Positions 25,462 through 35,007 of a stretch of 43,772 bases of DNA are shown in pieces (position 1 is the first letter of the stretch; the number at the start of each line of letters is the position of its first letter). The notes beneath the pieces were generated by a model. It searched no databases. It saw only the letters and a list, made by a program, of their open reading frames with translations, and was not told the origin of the DNA. Both the position numbers and the translations under genes were made by a program. Where the stretch lies: the NCBI GenBank assembly GCA_016935765.1, contig JAFGQG010000024.1:1-43772 (forward strand), in the 5' to 3' direction. This DNA comes from a bacterium. GTDB lineage: Bacteria; UBP14; UBA6098; JAFGQG01.

Positions 25462-27738
25462 ATGAACAATTCTTCCGGAAGACAACATACCTGGTTAGTA
25501 ATTTGCCTCCTGATTGGAATAGCTTTCAGGGTAGTTCACCTTATACTATTCAAAAACTCCCCATTCTTTAGAACCCCGATAGTCGATGAATTATATCATC
25601 ATCTCTGGGCGCAGATGATAGCGAATGGTCAAATGATCACAAAAGCGGTTTTCTTCCGCGCTCCACTCTATCCTTACTTTCTTGGCTTAATATACGCAAT
25701 TTTCGGTGAAAATCCATTCATCCCGAGAATAGTTCAACATATTTTCGGGGTTTTGTCAATATTTTTAACCTGGAAAATCGCCCTTGAAATCTTCAATAAT
25801 AAAAAAATCGCCTTCACCGCAGGGCTGCTTTTCGCTATCTACCCAATCACCATCCTTTTCGAATCAAGACTCTTACTCGACTCCCTGCCCGTCTTTCTCA
25901 ATCTGCTCTTCATACTACTCCTGATCCTCGGTGTGAAACGCGATAAGTTCATATTTTTCATACTCTCGGGTGCAGCCCTCGGCTTTTCGGCAATAACCCG
26001 GCCAAACGTGCTGATAACTATCCCATTTATATGCTTGTGGGCATATTTCGCGCTTAACTCCTCCCCATTCTCCAGGATCAAGAAACTCGCTGTCTTCCTA
26101 TGGGGCATTGGACTTATCGTTCTGCCGATCACTATTTTCAATTTCTGGGCGGAAAATGACTTCGTGCTGGTATCATCCCAGGGAGGCATAAATTTTTATA
26201 TCGGGAATAATGAGCGTGCGGACGGCACAAGCGCGATAGTCCCCGAATTCGGGCACCGATGGGAGTATAAGGAATGTAAATACCTTGCCGAGCAGGAAAC
26301 CGGAAACGAATTAAAACCTTCTCAAGTATCGAAATTTTTCTTCAGGAAAGGGATTTCTTTCCTGAAATCAAAACCATCTGAAGCCCTGTCACTATACCTG
26401 CGGAAAATATATTTTCTCTTCAACCATTACGAGATTGGAAACAACGGGAACCTGTACTTCATTAAATCCTATTCGCCAATTCTGAACATCCCCATTGGTT
26501 TCTGGTTGATCTGCCCCCTCGGTTTACTGGGAATGATACTTTCCATTCGAAGAAAGCATTCTCTACTCCTTACCATTTTTTTCACACTTTATTCCATCTC
26601 CGTACTACTTTTCTTCGTGATTGCACGATTAAGACTCCCTCTCGTACCCATCCTGGTAATATTCTCCTCCTTCAGCATATTCGAGATATATGCTTTCATC
26701 AGCCAAAAGAGGTGGGGGAAATTAGTACTATCTTCAACAATTTTAGCGGTTCTATTTGTTCTTATTAACCTGAATTTTCTGAACATTTCAACTTCTGATC
26801 CTGCCTATTCGCATTTTCAATTAGGTAATGTGAGTTTACGACAGGGTTATTACGAAAGAGCCATGGATGAATATTCAGAAGCTCTAAAGCTCTATCCGGG
26901 TATTCCTGACGCGCATTTGAACATGGGCAGCATTTTATTCGAACAGAAGAAATACGAATCCGCTATCAAGGAATTCAACTCCGAAATAGAAGTCAATCCA
27001 ACGAACGCCGAAGCTTACGCGAATCTTGGAGTGATTTACCGGATACTCAGCGATACTATCCACGCTCTTGAATTTGGTGAAAAGGCAATAGAAGCCCGTC
27101 CATCCTTTGTAGAAGGCTATTTAAACTACGCCTTGACATTAAGCAGGATCGGGAAAGTTGATAGAGGATTAACGCTAATTGAGAAAGCCCTGAAAATTTC
27201 CCCGAATGATAAGAGGCTCCTTTTAACAGCCGGAGCCCTTGCCGAAAAGACAGGGAATTCCACCGGTGCTGTCGGTTATTACGAGAGAGGCTTGAGAAAA
27301 GATAATATTTCGTTCGTAAGGAATTATGACATGGGAAACATTTACGAAGAGCAGGGTAAACTTGCAGCGCCCGACAGCATCATCGACAGTTATCTTTACT
27401 ACAACCTTGGTTCTATATTGGGGAAAAAAGGTGATTTATACATAGCGCAAAAATACATTTTGAGAGCAGTTGAGTTAAACCCGAACCTTATCGACGCGCA
27501 TCTGCAGTTAGGAACTGTACTGGATAGACTGGGAGAATACCAGGCTGCATACGAGGAGTTTAAATATGTGTACGACCAGGGTTTCAGTACTGCAGAACTC
27601 CATTTCAACATGGGATTAGCGCTGGCAAAAATGGGGCGTCTCGAAGAGGCTGAACTCGAATTTGAAAAAGCTCTCGATCTATCCTCGGAAAATGAGACGA
27701 TAAAGAAACAATTGGAGATTATCAAGAAACTGGAATAA
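25462..27738 (+). CDS. GT-C (PMT/ArnT-like) membrane glycosyltransferase fused to TPR repeats
   Basis: About 758 residues. The N-terminal half has about 10 hydrophobic helices. The first periplasmic loop carries VDELYHHLWAQ (acidic residues typical of GT-C active sites) and FFRAPLYPYFLGLIYAIFG, the R-x-P-x-Y pattern of GT39-like enzymes. Such enzymes move sugars from lipid-phosphate donors onto protein or lipid acceptors in the periplasm. From about residue 445 come 7-8 TPR units (AYSHFQLGNVSLRQGYYERA, DAHLNMGSILFEQKKYESA and so on), probably periplasmic. The frame extends to TTG 25405, but ATG 25462 is preferred because the extra 19 residues lack family character; neither has a strong ribosome site. 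A weak promoter (TTGCAC 25418, TATCTT 25440) supports the later start. Confidence 0.82.
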   Translation: MNNSSGRQHTWLVICLLIGIAFRVVHLILFKNSPFFRTPIVDELYHHLWAQMIANGQMITKAVFFRAPLYPYFLGLIYAIFGENPFIPRIVQHIFGVLSIFLTWKIALEIFNNKKIAFTAGLLFAIYPITILFESRLLLDSLPVFLNLLFILLLILGVKRDKFIFFILSGAALGFSAITRPNVLITIPFICLWAYFALNSSPFSRIKKLAVFLWGIGLIVLPITIFNFWAENDFVLVSSQGGINFYIGNNERADGTSAIVPEFGHRWEYKECKYLAEQETGNELKPSQVSKFFFRKGISFLKSKPSEALSLYLRKIYFLFNHYEIGNNGNLYFIKSYSPILNIPIGFWLICPLGLLGMILSIRRKHSLLLTIFFTLYSISVLLFFVIARLRLPLVPILVIFSSFSIFEIYAFISQKRWGKLVLSSTILAVLFVLINLNFLNISTSDPAYSHFQLGNVSLRQGYYERAMDEYSEALKLYPGIPDAHLNMGSILFEQKKYESAIKEFNSEIEVNPTNAEAYANLGVIYRILSDTIHALEFGEKAIEARPSFVEGYLNYALTLSRIGKVDRGLTLIEKALKISPNDKRLLLTAGALAEKTGNSTGAVGYYERGLRKDNISFVRNYDMGNIYEEQGKLAAPDSIIDSYLYYNLGSILGKKGDLYIAQKYILRAVELNPNLIDAHLQLGTVLDRLGEYQAAYEEFKYVYDQGFSTAELHFNMGLALAKMGRLEEAELEFEKALDLSSENETIKKQLEIIKKLE

Positions 27739-27778
27739 AATATCCTTATGATCCTGAAATTTTAGACTTGTTTTTTAC

Positions 27779-27807
27779 TTGACATTATATTATATTACCA
27801 ATAATTT
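27779..27807 (+). promoter_or_regulatory. Promoter of the first Asp-box/sorting-domain gene
   Basis: TTGACA (27779-27784), 17 nt and TAATTT (27802-27807), identical in both boxes to the asnS promoter. A leader of about 55 nt carries AAGGAGG just before ATG 27869. Confidence 0.55.
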
Positions 27808-27868
27808 AATGAATTATTTTAATATGCGCTAAATACAAATCACATAAAACTACTAAAAAGGAGGAATA

Positions 27869-30610
27869 ATGACAAGAAGAGGCATGGGATTAGTGGCTAT
27901 TTTGATCCTGGTTTTATTTGTTGGACTAGTATATAGCCAGGTTCATACCCCCAGAGTTACCAAAGCCCGGGCTCATCAGGAGACCAAGCTTTTAGGCAAA
28001 TCCCCTGTTGAAAACCCGAGATTATTGAGTAAACGGTGTGTTAGTGGGTTAAAAAGCCCATCAAACGAATACATCGTTGGTGAGATCGATACTTGTGGCG
28101 GGACTTATTATGACATGCAGGCTAATTCAACAGTAGGGCGTCTGATAGCGTTGGACCCCGAGAACAATGTGCATGTCGCATGGATGTGCGGTTATAACGC
28201 TTCATTGGATCCACGTCACATTCAATACAACTTCAAACCTTACGATGGTGATTGGATGTGGCCGGTATGGGATGATCCTGACGGTTTAGGCGGCGTTGCT
28301 GCTGAAGGCTCTTTTAAAGCAGGTTATACTACTCTCGCGGTAAATTCTTTAACCTGGCCGTTCCCAGCTTTCCACCAGAGAATCGGTGGAGCGCCTGACA
28401 ATTATCACACAGGTGTGTCCGCAGACTGGGGCTTTATCGCAGATCCCTCCCACGAAGACGCATCAAGAGGCGGCTTGATGGCTGCGGAACCCCCATATAT
28501 GTACGACCCAACATACGGAGTCGACCTGAAATTGATCTGGCCAAAGATCGCAATCGACCGATACGATAGTATACACGTAATCGGAAATGCATCTACCGAC
28601 TCAGCAGGAGATGTCCAATTACCTGATTACCTCAGCTACTGGAAAGGTAACTGTAATGACGCTTACTTTACGATCACTTTCCATGACGGTCATTTTATTG
28701 AATATAATTCTGAGTTACTCGCCGCTGACATTGCAACAGCTCCCTCGGCAGACAAAATCGCGATTGGTCTGATAAAAGACCTCGACACAACTTTCTGCAA
28801 CTGGACAAACCACTACAATGTCGGTTATGTCGAATCTGATAACCTGGGAGAAACCTGGAGTGACTTCATTCCTGTAACTGATTACGGCGCAAGATCAGCC
28901 AACCATTCCGAATTGATATACTGGACTTACGACGAGGCTGACGCGGAATCCGTCTTCGTATATACCAGACCTACTAGAGACTGCAACATCTATTATGATT
29001 CTGATAATAACCTTCACATGGTCTGGACTGAAATCACTTTTACAGCAGCCAATACCGGCAATCCCTGCGACGATTCAACTGTATATAACGGAACCCTTTT
29101 GATGCATTGGTGTGAAGAAACAGGAAATATCACGAGCATCTTCGGAGACCACCCTATCTCCGGTTCCAATTTTGGAACATCGATGCCGTCGAACGTTTAC
29201 AGGTCCTGGCCGGTTGCTTTCGCGCCGATTATGTCGGAAGGTCCTGACGGCAAACTCTACGTCGTCTATCAGAGATATTCCTGGGATTTCTTCGGTGGCT
29301 TTTTCACCGAATTCGGCGACAGTCTCTATTATCCTGAATACGACCAGGCTGAATCTGACGTACCAAACAAGGATATCTATGTTGTTATGTCAGATGATGA
29401 TGGGTTAAGCTGGGGACCGGAATTCAATATCACGAATTCGCATACACCCTATGGCGCTCCTGACTCATGCGACGATGAAACTGACCCATCACTCGCGCTC
29501 AAAGTAGATGACTACCTCCATATTTTATATACTCTCGATAAAGATGCCGGTCCGATCGTTGTTGATATGGGCACGGTTACCTATAACCCGATGATATACC
29601 ATAAAGTCCCAACCAGCCTGATCCCAGGACCTGACGATTGCTATATCAAAATGGTTTACAACTTCGGCGGTCAATACTTCCCGAGAATTTACTCATCCAC
29701 CCCTCCTGACACTGCTGATATCATGCTCGTCAGATGGTACCTCCATTGCGAAGAAGCTTACCAGGTACGCCTGCTCTTCTCACCGGATAACGGGGAGACA
29801 TTTTACCATCAGAACGTAGGCATAGCCGACTCCATTATTGGTTTCTGGTGGCAGATGCCCAGGCTCGAAGAAGATTCTGTCCAGGCAAAATTGCTCGTTC
29901 AGGCAGAAAGAGCTGACGGGACTATTCTCGGAGCAGATACAAGCGGCTCCTTTGTTCTCTATGCACTGGGAGACGCTCGCGCGCTTTTCTCATTCTCTAA
30001 AGCAGGTGTGGTCTTCGACTCTATCGAAATCGGCGAATATGATACCACTGAACTCGGCTTGGTGAACGCTGGGTCCGGACCCGTCGAAGTCCTGAATGTC
30101 TGGATCGAAGAAACCGAACCGTTCTCGATATTAGGCGCGACTGCTCACTACCTTGACGGAGGAGATGAAGCAATAATCCATATAGTATTCCACCCGACCG
30201 ATCCATTACACCTGGGTACTATTCAGAGAATTTACGCTGCGATCCAGGAAGGATCCGAAATCGACACCGTCTTCATCCCAGTACAATGCGGCGCTACATA
30301 CATTAAGGAAAACAACATCAACCTGCCGAAGGAATTCACTCTCAAACCTAATTACCCCAATCCATTCAATGCAACTACTACATTCTCATTCACCGTGGAT
30401 AAAGTGAGTCAAGTAGATCTCACGATATACAACATTAGAGGCGAAGTGGTTAAAAAGCTTGTGGATTCAATGCTTTCGCCCGGCTATTACAGAGCTACAT
30501 GGGACGGTCGTGACGATTACGGAAATCCAGTCGCATCCGGTGTATATTTGACAAAGATCAGCAACGGCTTCGGCAAGATCATCACGAACAAAATGACCTT
30601 ATTGAAATAG
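27869..30610 (+). CDS. Secreted Asp-box protein with HYDIN-like domain and C-terminal sorting domain
   Basis: 913 residues. Signal peptide about 1-23 (ending VGLVYS). The body has long repeats with Asp-box-like motifs (SDNLGETWSD, SDDDGLSWGPE, SPDNGETF), typical of sialidase/exo-alpha-sialidase-fold propellers, but no sialidase RIP motif or catalytic set was recognised. Residues about 703-812 form an ASH/HYDIN 'choice-of-anchor D'-type module (FDSIEIGEYDTTELGLVNAG ... ADEAIIHIVFHPTDPLHLG-like strand order). The tail is a type A sorting domain: NYPNPFNATTTFSF, VDLTIYNIRGEVVKKL, ATWDGRDDYGNPVASGVY. AAGGAGG precedes ATG 27869. Its paralogue lies immediately downstream, after a strong terminator. 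Confidence 0.82.
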   Translation: MTRRGMGLVAILILVLFVGLVYSQVHTPRVTKARAHQETKLLGKSPVENPRLLSKRCVSGLKSPSNEYIVGEIDTCGGTYYDMQANSTVGRLIALDPENNVHVAWMCGYNASLDPRHIQYNFKPYDGDWMWPVWDDPDGLGGVAAEGSFKAGYTTLAVNSLTWPFPAFHQRIGGAPDNYHTGVSADWGFIADPSHEDASRGGLMAAEPPYMYDPTYGVDLKLIWPKIAIDRYDSIHVIGNASTDSAGDVQLPDYLSYWKGNCNDAYFTITFHDGHFIEYNSELLAADIATAPSADKIAIGLIKDLDTTFCNWTNHYNVGYVESDNLGETWSDFIPVTDYGARSANHSELIYWTYDEADAESVFVYTRPTRDCNIYYDSDNNLHMVWTEITFTAANTGNPCDDSTVYNGTLLMHWCEETGNITSIFGDHPISGSNFGTSMPSNVYRSWPVAFAPIMSEGPDGKLYVVYQRYSWDFFGGFFTEFGDSLYYPEYDQAESDVPNKDIYVVMSDDDGLSWGPEFNITNSHTPYGAPDSCDDETDPSLALKVDDYLHILYTLDKDAGPIVVDMGTVTYNPMIYHKVPTSLIPGPDDCYIKMVYNFGGQYFPRIYSSTPPDTADIMLVRWYLHCEEAYQVRLLFSPDNGETFYHQNVGIADSIIGFWWQMPRLEEDSVQAKLLVQAERADGTILGADTSGSFVLYALGDARALFSFSKAGVVFDSIEIGEYDTTELGLVNAGSGPVEVLNVWIEETEPFSILGATAHYLDGGDEAIIHIVFHPTDPLHLGTIQRIYAAIQEGSEIDTVFIPVQCGATYIKENNINLPKEFTLKPNYPNPFNATTTFSFTVDKVSQVDLTIYNIRGEVVKKLVDSMLSPGYYRATWDGRDDYGNPVASGVYLTKISNGFGKIITNKMTLLK

Positions 30611-30634
30611 TATAAACACTAATTGAATAATAGT

Positions 30635-30670
30635 AAAAGCCCTCTCGAGTTATCGAGGGGGCTTTTTTTT
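30635..30670 (+). terminator. Rho-independent terminator between the two paralogues
   Basis: AAAAGCCCTCTCGA (30635-30648) pairs with TCGAGGGGGCTTTT (30653-30666), with one T-G wobble and a 4-nt loop, and is followed by a T-run to 30670. It separates the paralogues into independent transcripts. Confidence 0.93.
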
Positions 30671-30729
30671 GTTTATATGCAACCAAACTGTATATAAACC
30701 TCCTTATTCTGTAGCAAGATACTTTCAGC

Positions 30730-30763
30730 TTGCATTCTTTCCATAACTTTTTATATTTATAAT
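30730..30763 (+). promoter_or_regulatory. Promoter of the second paralogue
   Basis: TTGCAT (30730-30735), 16 nt, TATATT (30752-30757); a perfect TATAAT also lies at 30758-30763 but with a poor -35 at standard spacing. Either gives a leader of about 50-60 nt. Confidence 0.42.
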
Positions 30764-30821
30764 GGAAGAACAAAATATCATTTAATCCAAAGGTGTTTAA
30801 ACTTTAGACTAGGGGGTTAAA

Positions 30822-33188
30822 ATGTCCCGACGAATCTTTACTGCATTTGTCTGCATGGTCTTCATCGCTGCCTTCAGTCTGCCAACAATAGCCCAGGTGC
30901 ATGATCCTGGTCTTACAATGAAACCATATATGAAGAATACCAATCCGATGAAGCAAAAACCAATTGAAAACGCAACATTGTTGAGCGGTCCTAGAATTGT
31001 AATAGCAAAAAGCGCTTCCTGTGATTTCATATTAGGTGAGATTGATACCGCCGGATATACGTATAACGATGAACAGCACAACTCGTCAATTGGCAGAATG
31101 ATCGCTTTAGACCCGGAGAGCAATGTTCATGTGAGTTGGATGTGCGCTTATGATCCAGCTATATCTACCAGGCACATCAGATATAATTTCAGGGAGTCCG
31201 TTGGTTCCTGGGAATGGCTGCCAGACGTAGAGGACGAATTTGGCGGAGTTCCGGCAGAAGGATCATTCAGAGGCGGATATGCAACTATAGCTGTAAATTC
31301 TCTCACATATCCTTTCCCTGCATTTCATCAAAGAGTATCAACATTATATCATGCTGCTGTTTCCACTGACTGGTCTTATATTGCCAGCCCCCCTGAAAGA
31401 GGGGGTTTTATGGCTTCCGAGCTTTCAGCTTGCATTGACACTATCAGCTCGGAAGACCTGGAGTGTATTTGGCCGAAGATAGCGGTTGACCGTCACGACA
31501 GTCTTCACATCATTGCTACTTCCTCCCTTGAGGGAGAGGACCAGCTAAGCTATTGGAAAGGAGTCTGCAGCGAGGAACTCTACAATATACTATATACCGA
31601 TTGTTTAATTCTGGAGGAGAATACTGAGTTGCTCTCAGCAGATATTGCCGCATCACCCACAGGAGATAAAATCGCCGTAGTATATATAAAGGATATGGAC
31701 ACAACCTATTGCGCCTGGACAAACCATTATAATATCGTTTATTTCGAATCTGAAGACCTTGGAGAGACCTGGTCAGACATGATGGAGGTCACTGATTATG
31801 GACCAAGACCCACCGATACAGCTGATCTGATATTCTGGTACTATGACGCAGCAGGAGCCGAATCCGTTTACGTTTACACAAGACCGATGAGGGACTGCAA
31901 CGTCATGTACGATAATGACGACAACCTTCACATTACCTGGACAGAACAGACTTTTATCGCAACCCGTACAGACCCATGTGACGACTCGATGTTAGCTAAT
32001 GGCACAATTATCAAGCATTGGAGTGATGAAACAGGGATCATTTCAGATGTAATCCCCGGACCATATTTCGGGAGTAATTTTAGCTCCAGCATTCCTGATA
32101 ACCCATATCGAAGCTGGCCTTCACTTATGTCACCGGAAATCTCCGAAGGACCCGATGGTAACCTCTACATCATCTTCCAGAAATACTCCTGGGATTGGTA
32201 TGGTGGTTTCATGACCACCCCTGATGATAGCCTTTACTATGTTGAATATGATCTATCGGAAGCTTCGATTCCCAATAAAGATGTTTACGCGGTAATGTCG
32301 GATGATGGCGGTTTGACCTGGGGAGCGCAGGTGAACATCACGAACACGCACACCCCTTATGCCGCCCCTGACTCATGCGCCGATGAAACCGATCCATCAC
32401 TCGCGCTGGTAGTGGATGATTACCTCCATATATCCTACGTTCTCGATAAGGAAGCAGGTTCCGTTTTGGACGAAGGCGCACCTACCTTCAATCCGTTTAT
32501 TTACCAGAAAACACCAACCAGCGAGATCCCCGGACCGGGCGAATGCTATATCTCCTTTCTCTGGAGCTTCGAAAATCAATTACTCCCAAGGATATATACA
32601 GACGGCTCTACCAACGATACCTGCGATGTCGTTCTCGTAAGATGGTACCTGTTTAGTGACGATGCGTACAGGATCATCCTTTCCTTCTCAGCCGATGGCG
32701 GCTTGACTTTCACAGACCAGGACACCGGACTCGCCGATTCCGTCATTGGGCTTTGGTGGGAAATGCCTGAACCAACCGATACTATAGTTGCCGAGTTAGA
32801 ACTCAGAGTTGAAAACGAAGCGGGAGATGAATTATACTCAGCTACAAGCGGGATTTTTTACATTTTCTATGAGGATGATTTTATCAGGGATAGCCACAAA
32901 CCAATACCTGCCGCATTTTCGCTTTCGCAAAATTATCCAAATCCATTCAATGCCAGTACGACTATTCCGTTCACTGTATCAACACCCGCAAAAATGAACT
33001 TAACTATCTATAATATCAAGGGCGAACTTGTAAAAAGCCTCGTCTATGAGGATTTGACTCCCGGTCAATATAGGGCAATCTGGAACGGAACAGACAATTC
33101 AGGCAGCGAAGTCGGAAGCGGGATATATTTCTGCATGCTGGAAAGTTCCGGGCAAAAAAGAATAAAGAATATGGTGTTTATGAAATAG
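30822..33188 (+). CDS. Secreted Asp-box protein with C-terminal sorting domain, paralogue lacking the HYDIN module
   Basis: 788 residues, collinear with the preceding gene throughout. Shared are LGEIDTAGYTYND/VGEIDTCGGTYYD, IALDPE.NVHV.WMC, GVPAEGSF, SEDLGETWSD, SDDGGLTWGAQVNITN, HTPYAAPDSC and SADGGLTF. The signal peptide is about 1-24. The difference of about 125 residues is mainly the missing HYDIN-like module before the tail. The sorting domain reads NYPNPFNASTTIPF, MNLTIYNIKGELVKSL, AIWNGTDNSGSEVGSGIY. AGGGGG lies near ATG 30822. Gene duplication is evident; an extracellular binding role is inferred. Confidence 0.82.
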   Translation: MSRRIFTAFVCMVFIAAFSLPTIAQVHDPGLTMKPYMKNTNPMKQKPIENATLLSGPRIVIAKSASCDFILGEIDTAGYTYNDEQHNSSIGRMIALDPESNVHVSWMCAYDPAISTRHIRYNFRESVGSWEWLPDVEDEFGGVPAEGSFRGGYATIAVNSLTYPFPAFHQRVSTLYHAAVSTDWSYIASPPERGGFMASELSACIDTISSEDLECIWPKIAVDRHDSLHIIATSSLEGEDQLSYWKGVCSEELYNILYTDCLILEENTELLSADIAASPTGDKIAVVYIKDMDTTYCAWTNHYNIVYFESEDLGETWSDMMEVTDYGPRPTDTADLIFWYYDAAGAESVYVYTRPMRDCNVMYDNDDNLHITWTEQTFIATRTDPCDDSMLANGTIIKHWSDETGIISDVIPGPYFGSNFSSSIPDNPYRSWPSLMSPEISEGPDGNLYIIFQKYSWDWYGGFMTTPDDSLYYVEYDLSEASIPNKDVYAVMSDDGGLTWGAQVNITNTHTPYAAPDSCADETDPSLALVVDDYLHISYVLDKEAGSVLDEGAPTFNPFIYQKTPTSEIPGPGECYISFLWSFENQLLPRIYTDGSTNDTCDVVLVRWYLFSDDAYRIILSFSADGGLTFTDQDTGLADSVIGLWWEMPEPTDTIVAELELRVENEAGDELYSATSGIFYIFYEDDFIRDSHKPIPAAFSLSQNYPNPFNASTTIPFTVSTPAKMNLTIYNIKGELVKSLVYEDLTPGQYRAIWNGTDNSGSEVGSGIYFCMLESSGQKRIKNMVFMK

Positions 33189-33494
33189 AAAACACCGTTC
33201 TTCTGGTCATGGTTGTCACGATTATGAATCAAACCATAGGTTTGATTAGAACTCCCTTTCGGTCATATCAAAAATTCCGCCAACCATATTTGAGTAGAAT
33301 TTATATAATTATTGCAATTATTGAGCTATTACGAAGTTCCCGGAACAGATAAGGTTCGTAGATTCATTTTACGACGCGCATCTGAATCTCAAATAAAATA
33401 TTAATTCCAACTTCTTTGTTTTCTCAATTTCTTAGATGCGATTCTCGCATTTTACAAATTTTTTAATCACCCTCCTCCGACCTTTTCCAAATCT
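33189..33494. other. Convergent spacer with a perfect hairpin
   Basis: Between the plus-strand paralogue and the minus-strand pcm gene. AATCAAACC-ata-GGTTTGATT (33227-33247) is a perfect 9-bp stem. It has no T-run, so it is a weak candidate terminator. GTTCC-c-GGAAC follows near 33337-33347. No gene is seen. Confidence 0.45.
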
Positions 33495-34217
33495 CTACTT
33501 AGTATCTTTTTCCTGTGCTTCGCCCGTCATAGGTACGAACCTGACACCGATAACCCTCTCCTGGTGAACGCCATTTTCGTCCTTCGTTATCAGCAATAGT
33601 TCCTGATAGTATGTTCCGACGGGGATCACCAATTTACCACCAACGGCAAGTTGGTCGACGAGTGGCTGTGGGATGTGCCCGGGCGCGCAGGTAACAATAA
33701 TACCATCGAATGGAGCATGTTCCTCCCACCCTTTGTAGCCGTCTCCGCACATCACGGTAACGTTGTCATACCCCATAGTTTTTAGTCTCATCTCAGCGGT
33801 AGTAGCCAGGGTACATATTATCTCAATTGAATAAACTTCGGGTACTATTTCAGCAAGGATAGCAGCCTGGTATCCTGAGCCGGTTCCGATTTCCAGGACT
33901 TTTTCATCACCGTCCAGATCGAGAAGTTCCGTCATCAATCCCACTATATATGGCTGGGAAATTGTCTGTCCCTCACCGATCGGGAGCGGGGAATCTATGT
34001 ATGCTTTATCAAGTAAATACTCTGGCACAAATTCGTGTCGGGGAACCTTCCGCATTGCTGCAAGGACAAGTGAATCCTTAATACCCTCACCCTCGATTTT
34101 ATCCCTCACCAATTCAAGCCGCTGTTTTTCAAAATCAATCGTCGTGTCTTTCTCTCCGCTGAAACAAGACGTTATTAATATCAAAATGCAAAAAGAATAA
34201 ACTAATACTATTTTCAT
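33495..34217 (-). CDS. pcm: Protein-L-isoaspartate O-methyltransferase, predicted lipoprotein form
   Basis: 240 residues. The methyltransferase shows GEGQTISQPYIVG (81-93), motif I VLEIGTGSGYQAA (107-119), motif II-like FDGIIVTCAPGHIP and the closing VGGKLVIPVG. The family transfers methyl from SAM to isoaspartyl residues to start repair of aged proteins. Unusually, the chosen start ATG 34217, with GGAGGG 6 nt upstream, gives MKIVLVYSFCILILITSC. This is a signal peptide with a fair lipobox (ITSC, Cys18), implying export and lipid anchoring. A start at 34247 would hide the signal and lacks a ribosome site. It is the last gene of the nine-gene operon, 22 bp after DUF116. Confidence 0.9.
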   Translation of the reverse strand: MKIVLVYSFCILILITSCFSGEKDTTIDFEKQRLELVRDKIEGEGIKDSLVLAAMRKVPRHEFVPEYLLDKAYIDSPLPIGEGQTISQPYIVGLMTELLDLDGDEKVLEIGTGSGYQAAILAEIVPEVYSIEIICTLATTAEMRLKTMGYDNVTVMCGDGYKGWEEHAPFDGIIVTCAPGHIPQPLVDQLAVGGKLVIPVGTYYQELLLITKDENGVHQERVIGVRFVPMTGEAQEKDTK

Positions 34218-34239
34218 CTTTATCCCTCCATGAAAACAC

Positions 34240-35007
34240 TCAATCATTTTTATTTAAGAGAAAGTCAAGCGCTTCTTTAACCTTATCAATATCAACATCA
34301 GTATTGAAACACGGACCATTTGGGCGCTTGTTTAAAATACCGTAAACCGGTATAGGATACGCATCAGTAATCCCCGAAGTCAAATCCCTCTGGCAAGCAA
34401 CAGCAATTATCACCGTTGGTCTTATCTCCTTGATAACCTTTCGCGCAATTGTTCCTCCTGTTGCGACTTTCATACTAATTTTATATTTATCCACTATTTC
34501 CAGAAGCTCCGAAATTACGCAATTTCCGCAATTCCGGCAATTATGTATATCAAAAGTAATTCTCCAGGGACACTCGCTATTCTGCAAGCAATGAGGCAAT
34601 AATAATAGTATTTTGTCTGTTGAAATTCTCTTCTTCGTTGCTTTTATTAAAGCGTCATTCACGTCGACATAGGACGATCTCAGTTTATCCTTGGATATAC
34701 CAAATAACCTACCGAAAAATACTACTATAGGAAAAAGGACTCTAATCGTGATCTGTTTCTTCCCGTGGGGATATAAAAAGTCTTTCTCCAGAAGAGCAGA
34801 AAGAGTTATGAGTATCAATCCCCCACCTACTACTATTAAAATAAGCAATTCCAGAGCTAAGAATATGTAAGGAAAGACATTATGAATTTGAAACAATCTT
34901 GGGTAAACCAAAAAAAAGAGAAGAGCCAGTACAAGTATCAGAACGAATATTGCTAACCAGGAAAGCGAAAGGAACAATCCCTTCTTAGCCTCTTCGCCAG
35001 CTTTCAT
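34240..35007 (-). CDS. DUF116 family membrane-associated Cys-rich protein
   Basis: 255 residues. Two TM helices (about 12-34 and 46-71) are followed by the DUF116 domain with clustered cysteines: PHCLQNSECPW (Cys140, Cys146), NCRNCGNC (Cys157, 160, 163), VACQRDL (Cys205) and NGPCFN (Cys233). The spacing suggests an Fe-S or zinc site; no biochemical function is established for the family. DUF116 genes next to fmt and def are seen in other bacteria. Here its ATG overlaps the fmt stop as ATGA, so translation is coupled. Confidence 0.88.
   Translation of the reverse strand: MKAGEEAKKGLFLSLSWLAIFVLILVLALLFFLVYPRLFQIHNVFPYIFLALELLILIVVGGGLILITLSALLEKDFLYPHGKKQITIRVLFPIVVFFGRLFGISKDKLRSSYVDVNDALIKATKKRISTDKILLLLPHCLQNSECPWRITFDIHNCRNCGNCVISELLEIVDKYKISMKVATGGTIARKVIKEIRPTVIIAVACQRDLTSGITDAYPIPVYGILNKRPNGPCFNTDVDIDKVKEALDFLLNKND

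Noticed and set aside
27869..33188. Active sialidases
   Set aside because: Asp-boxes are present, but the Arg triad, RIP motif and Tyr/Glu set were not recognised, so only a propeller fold is claimed.
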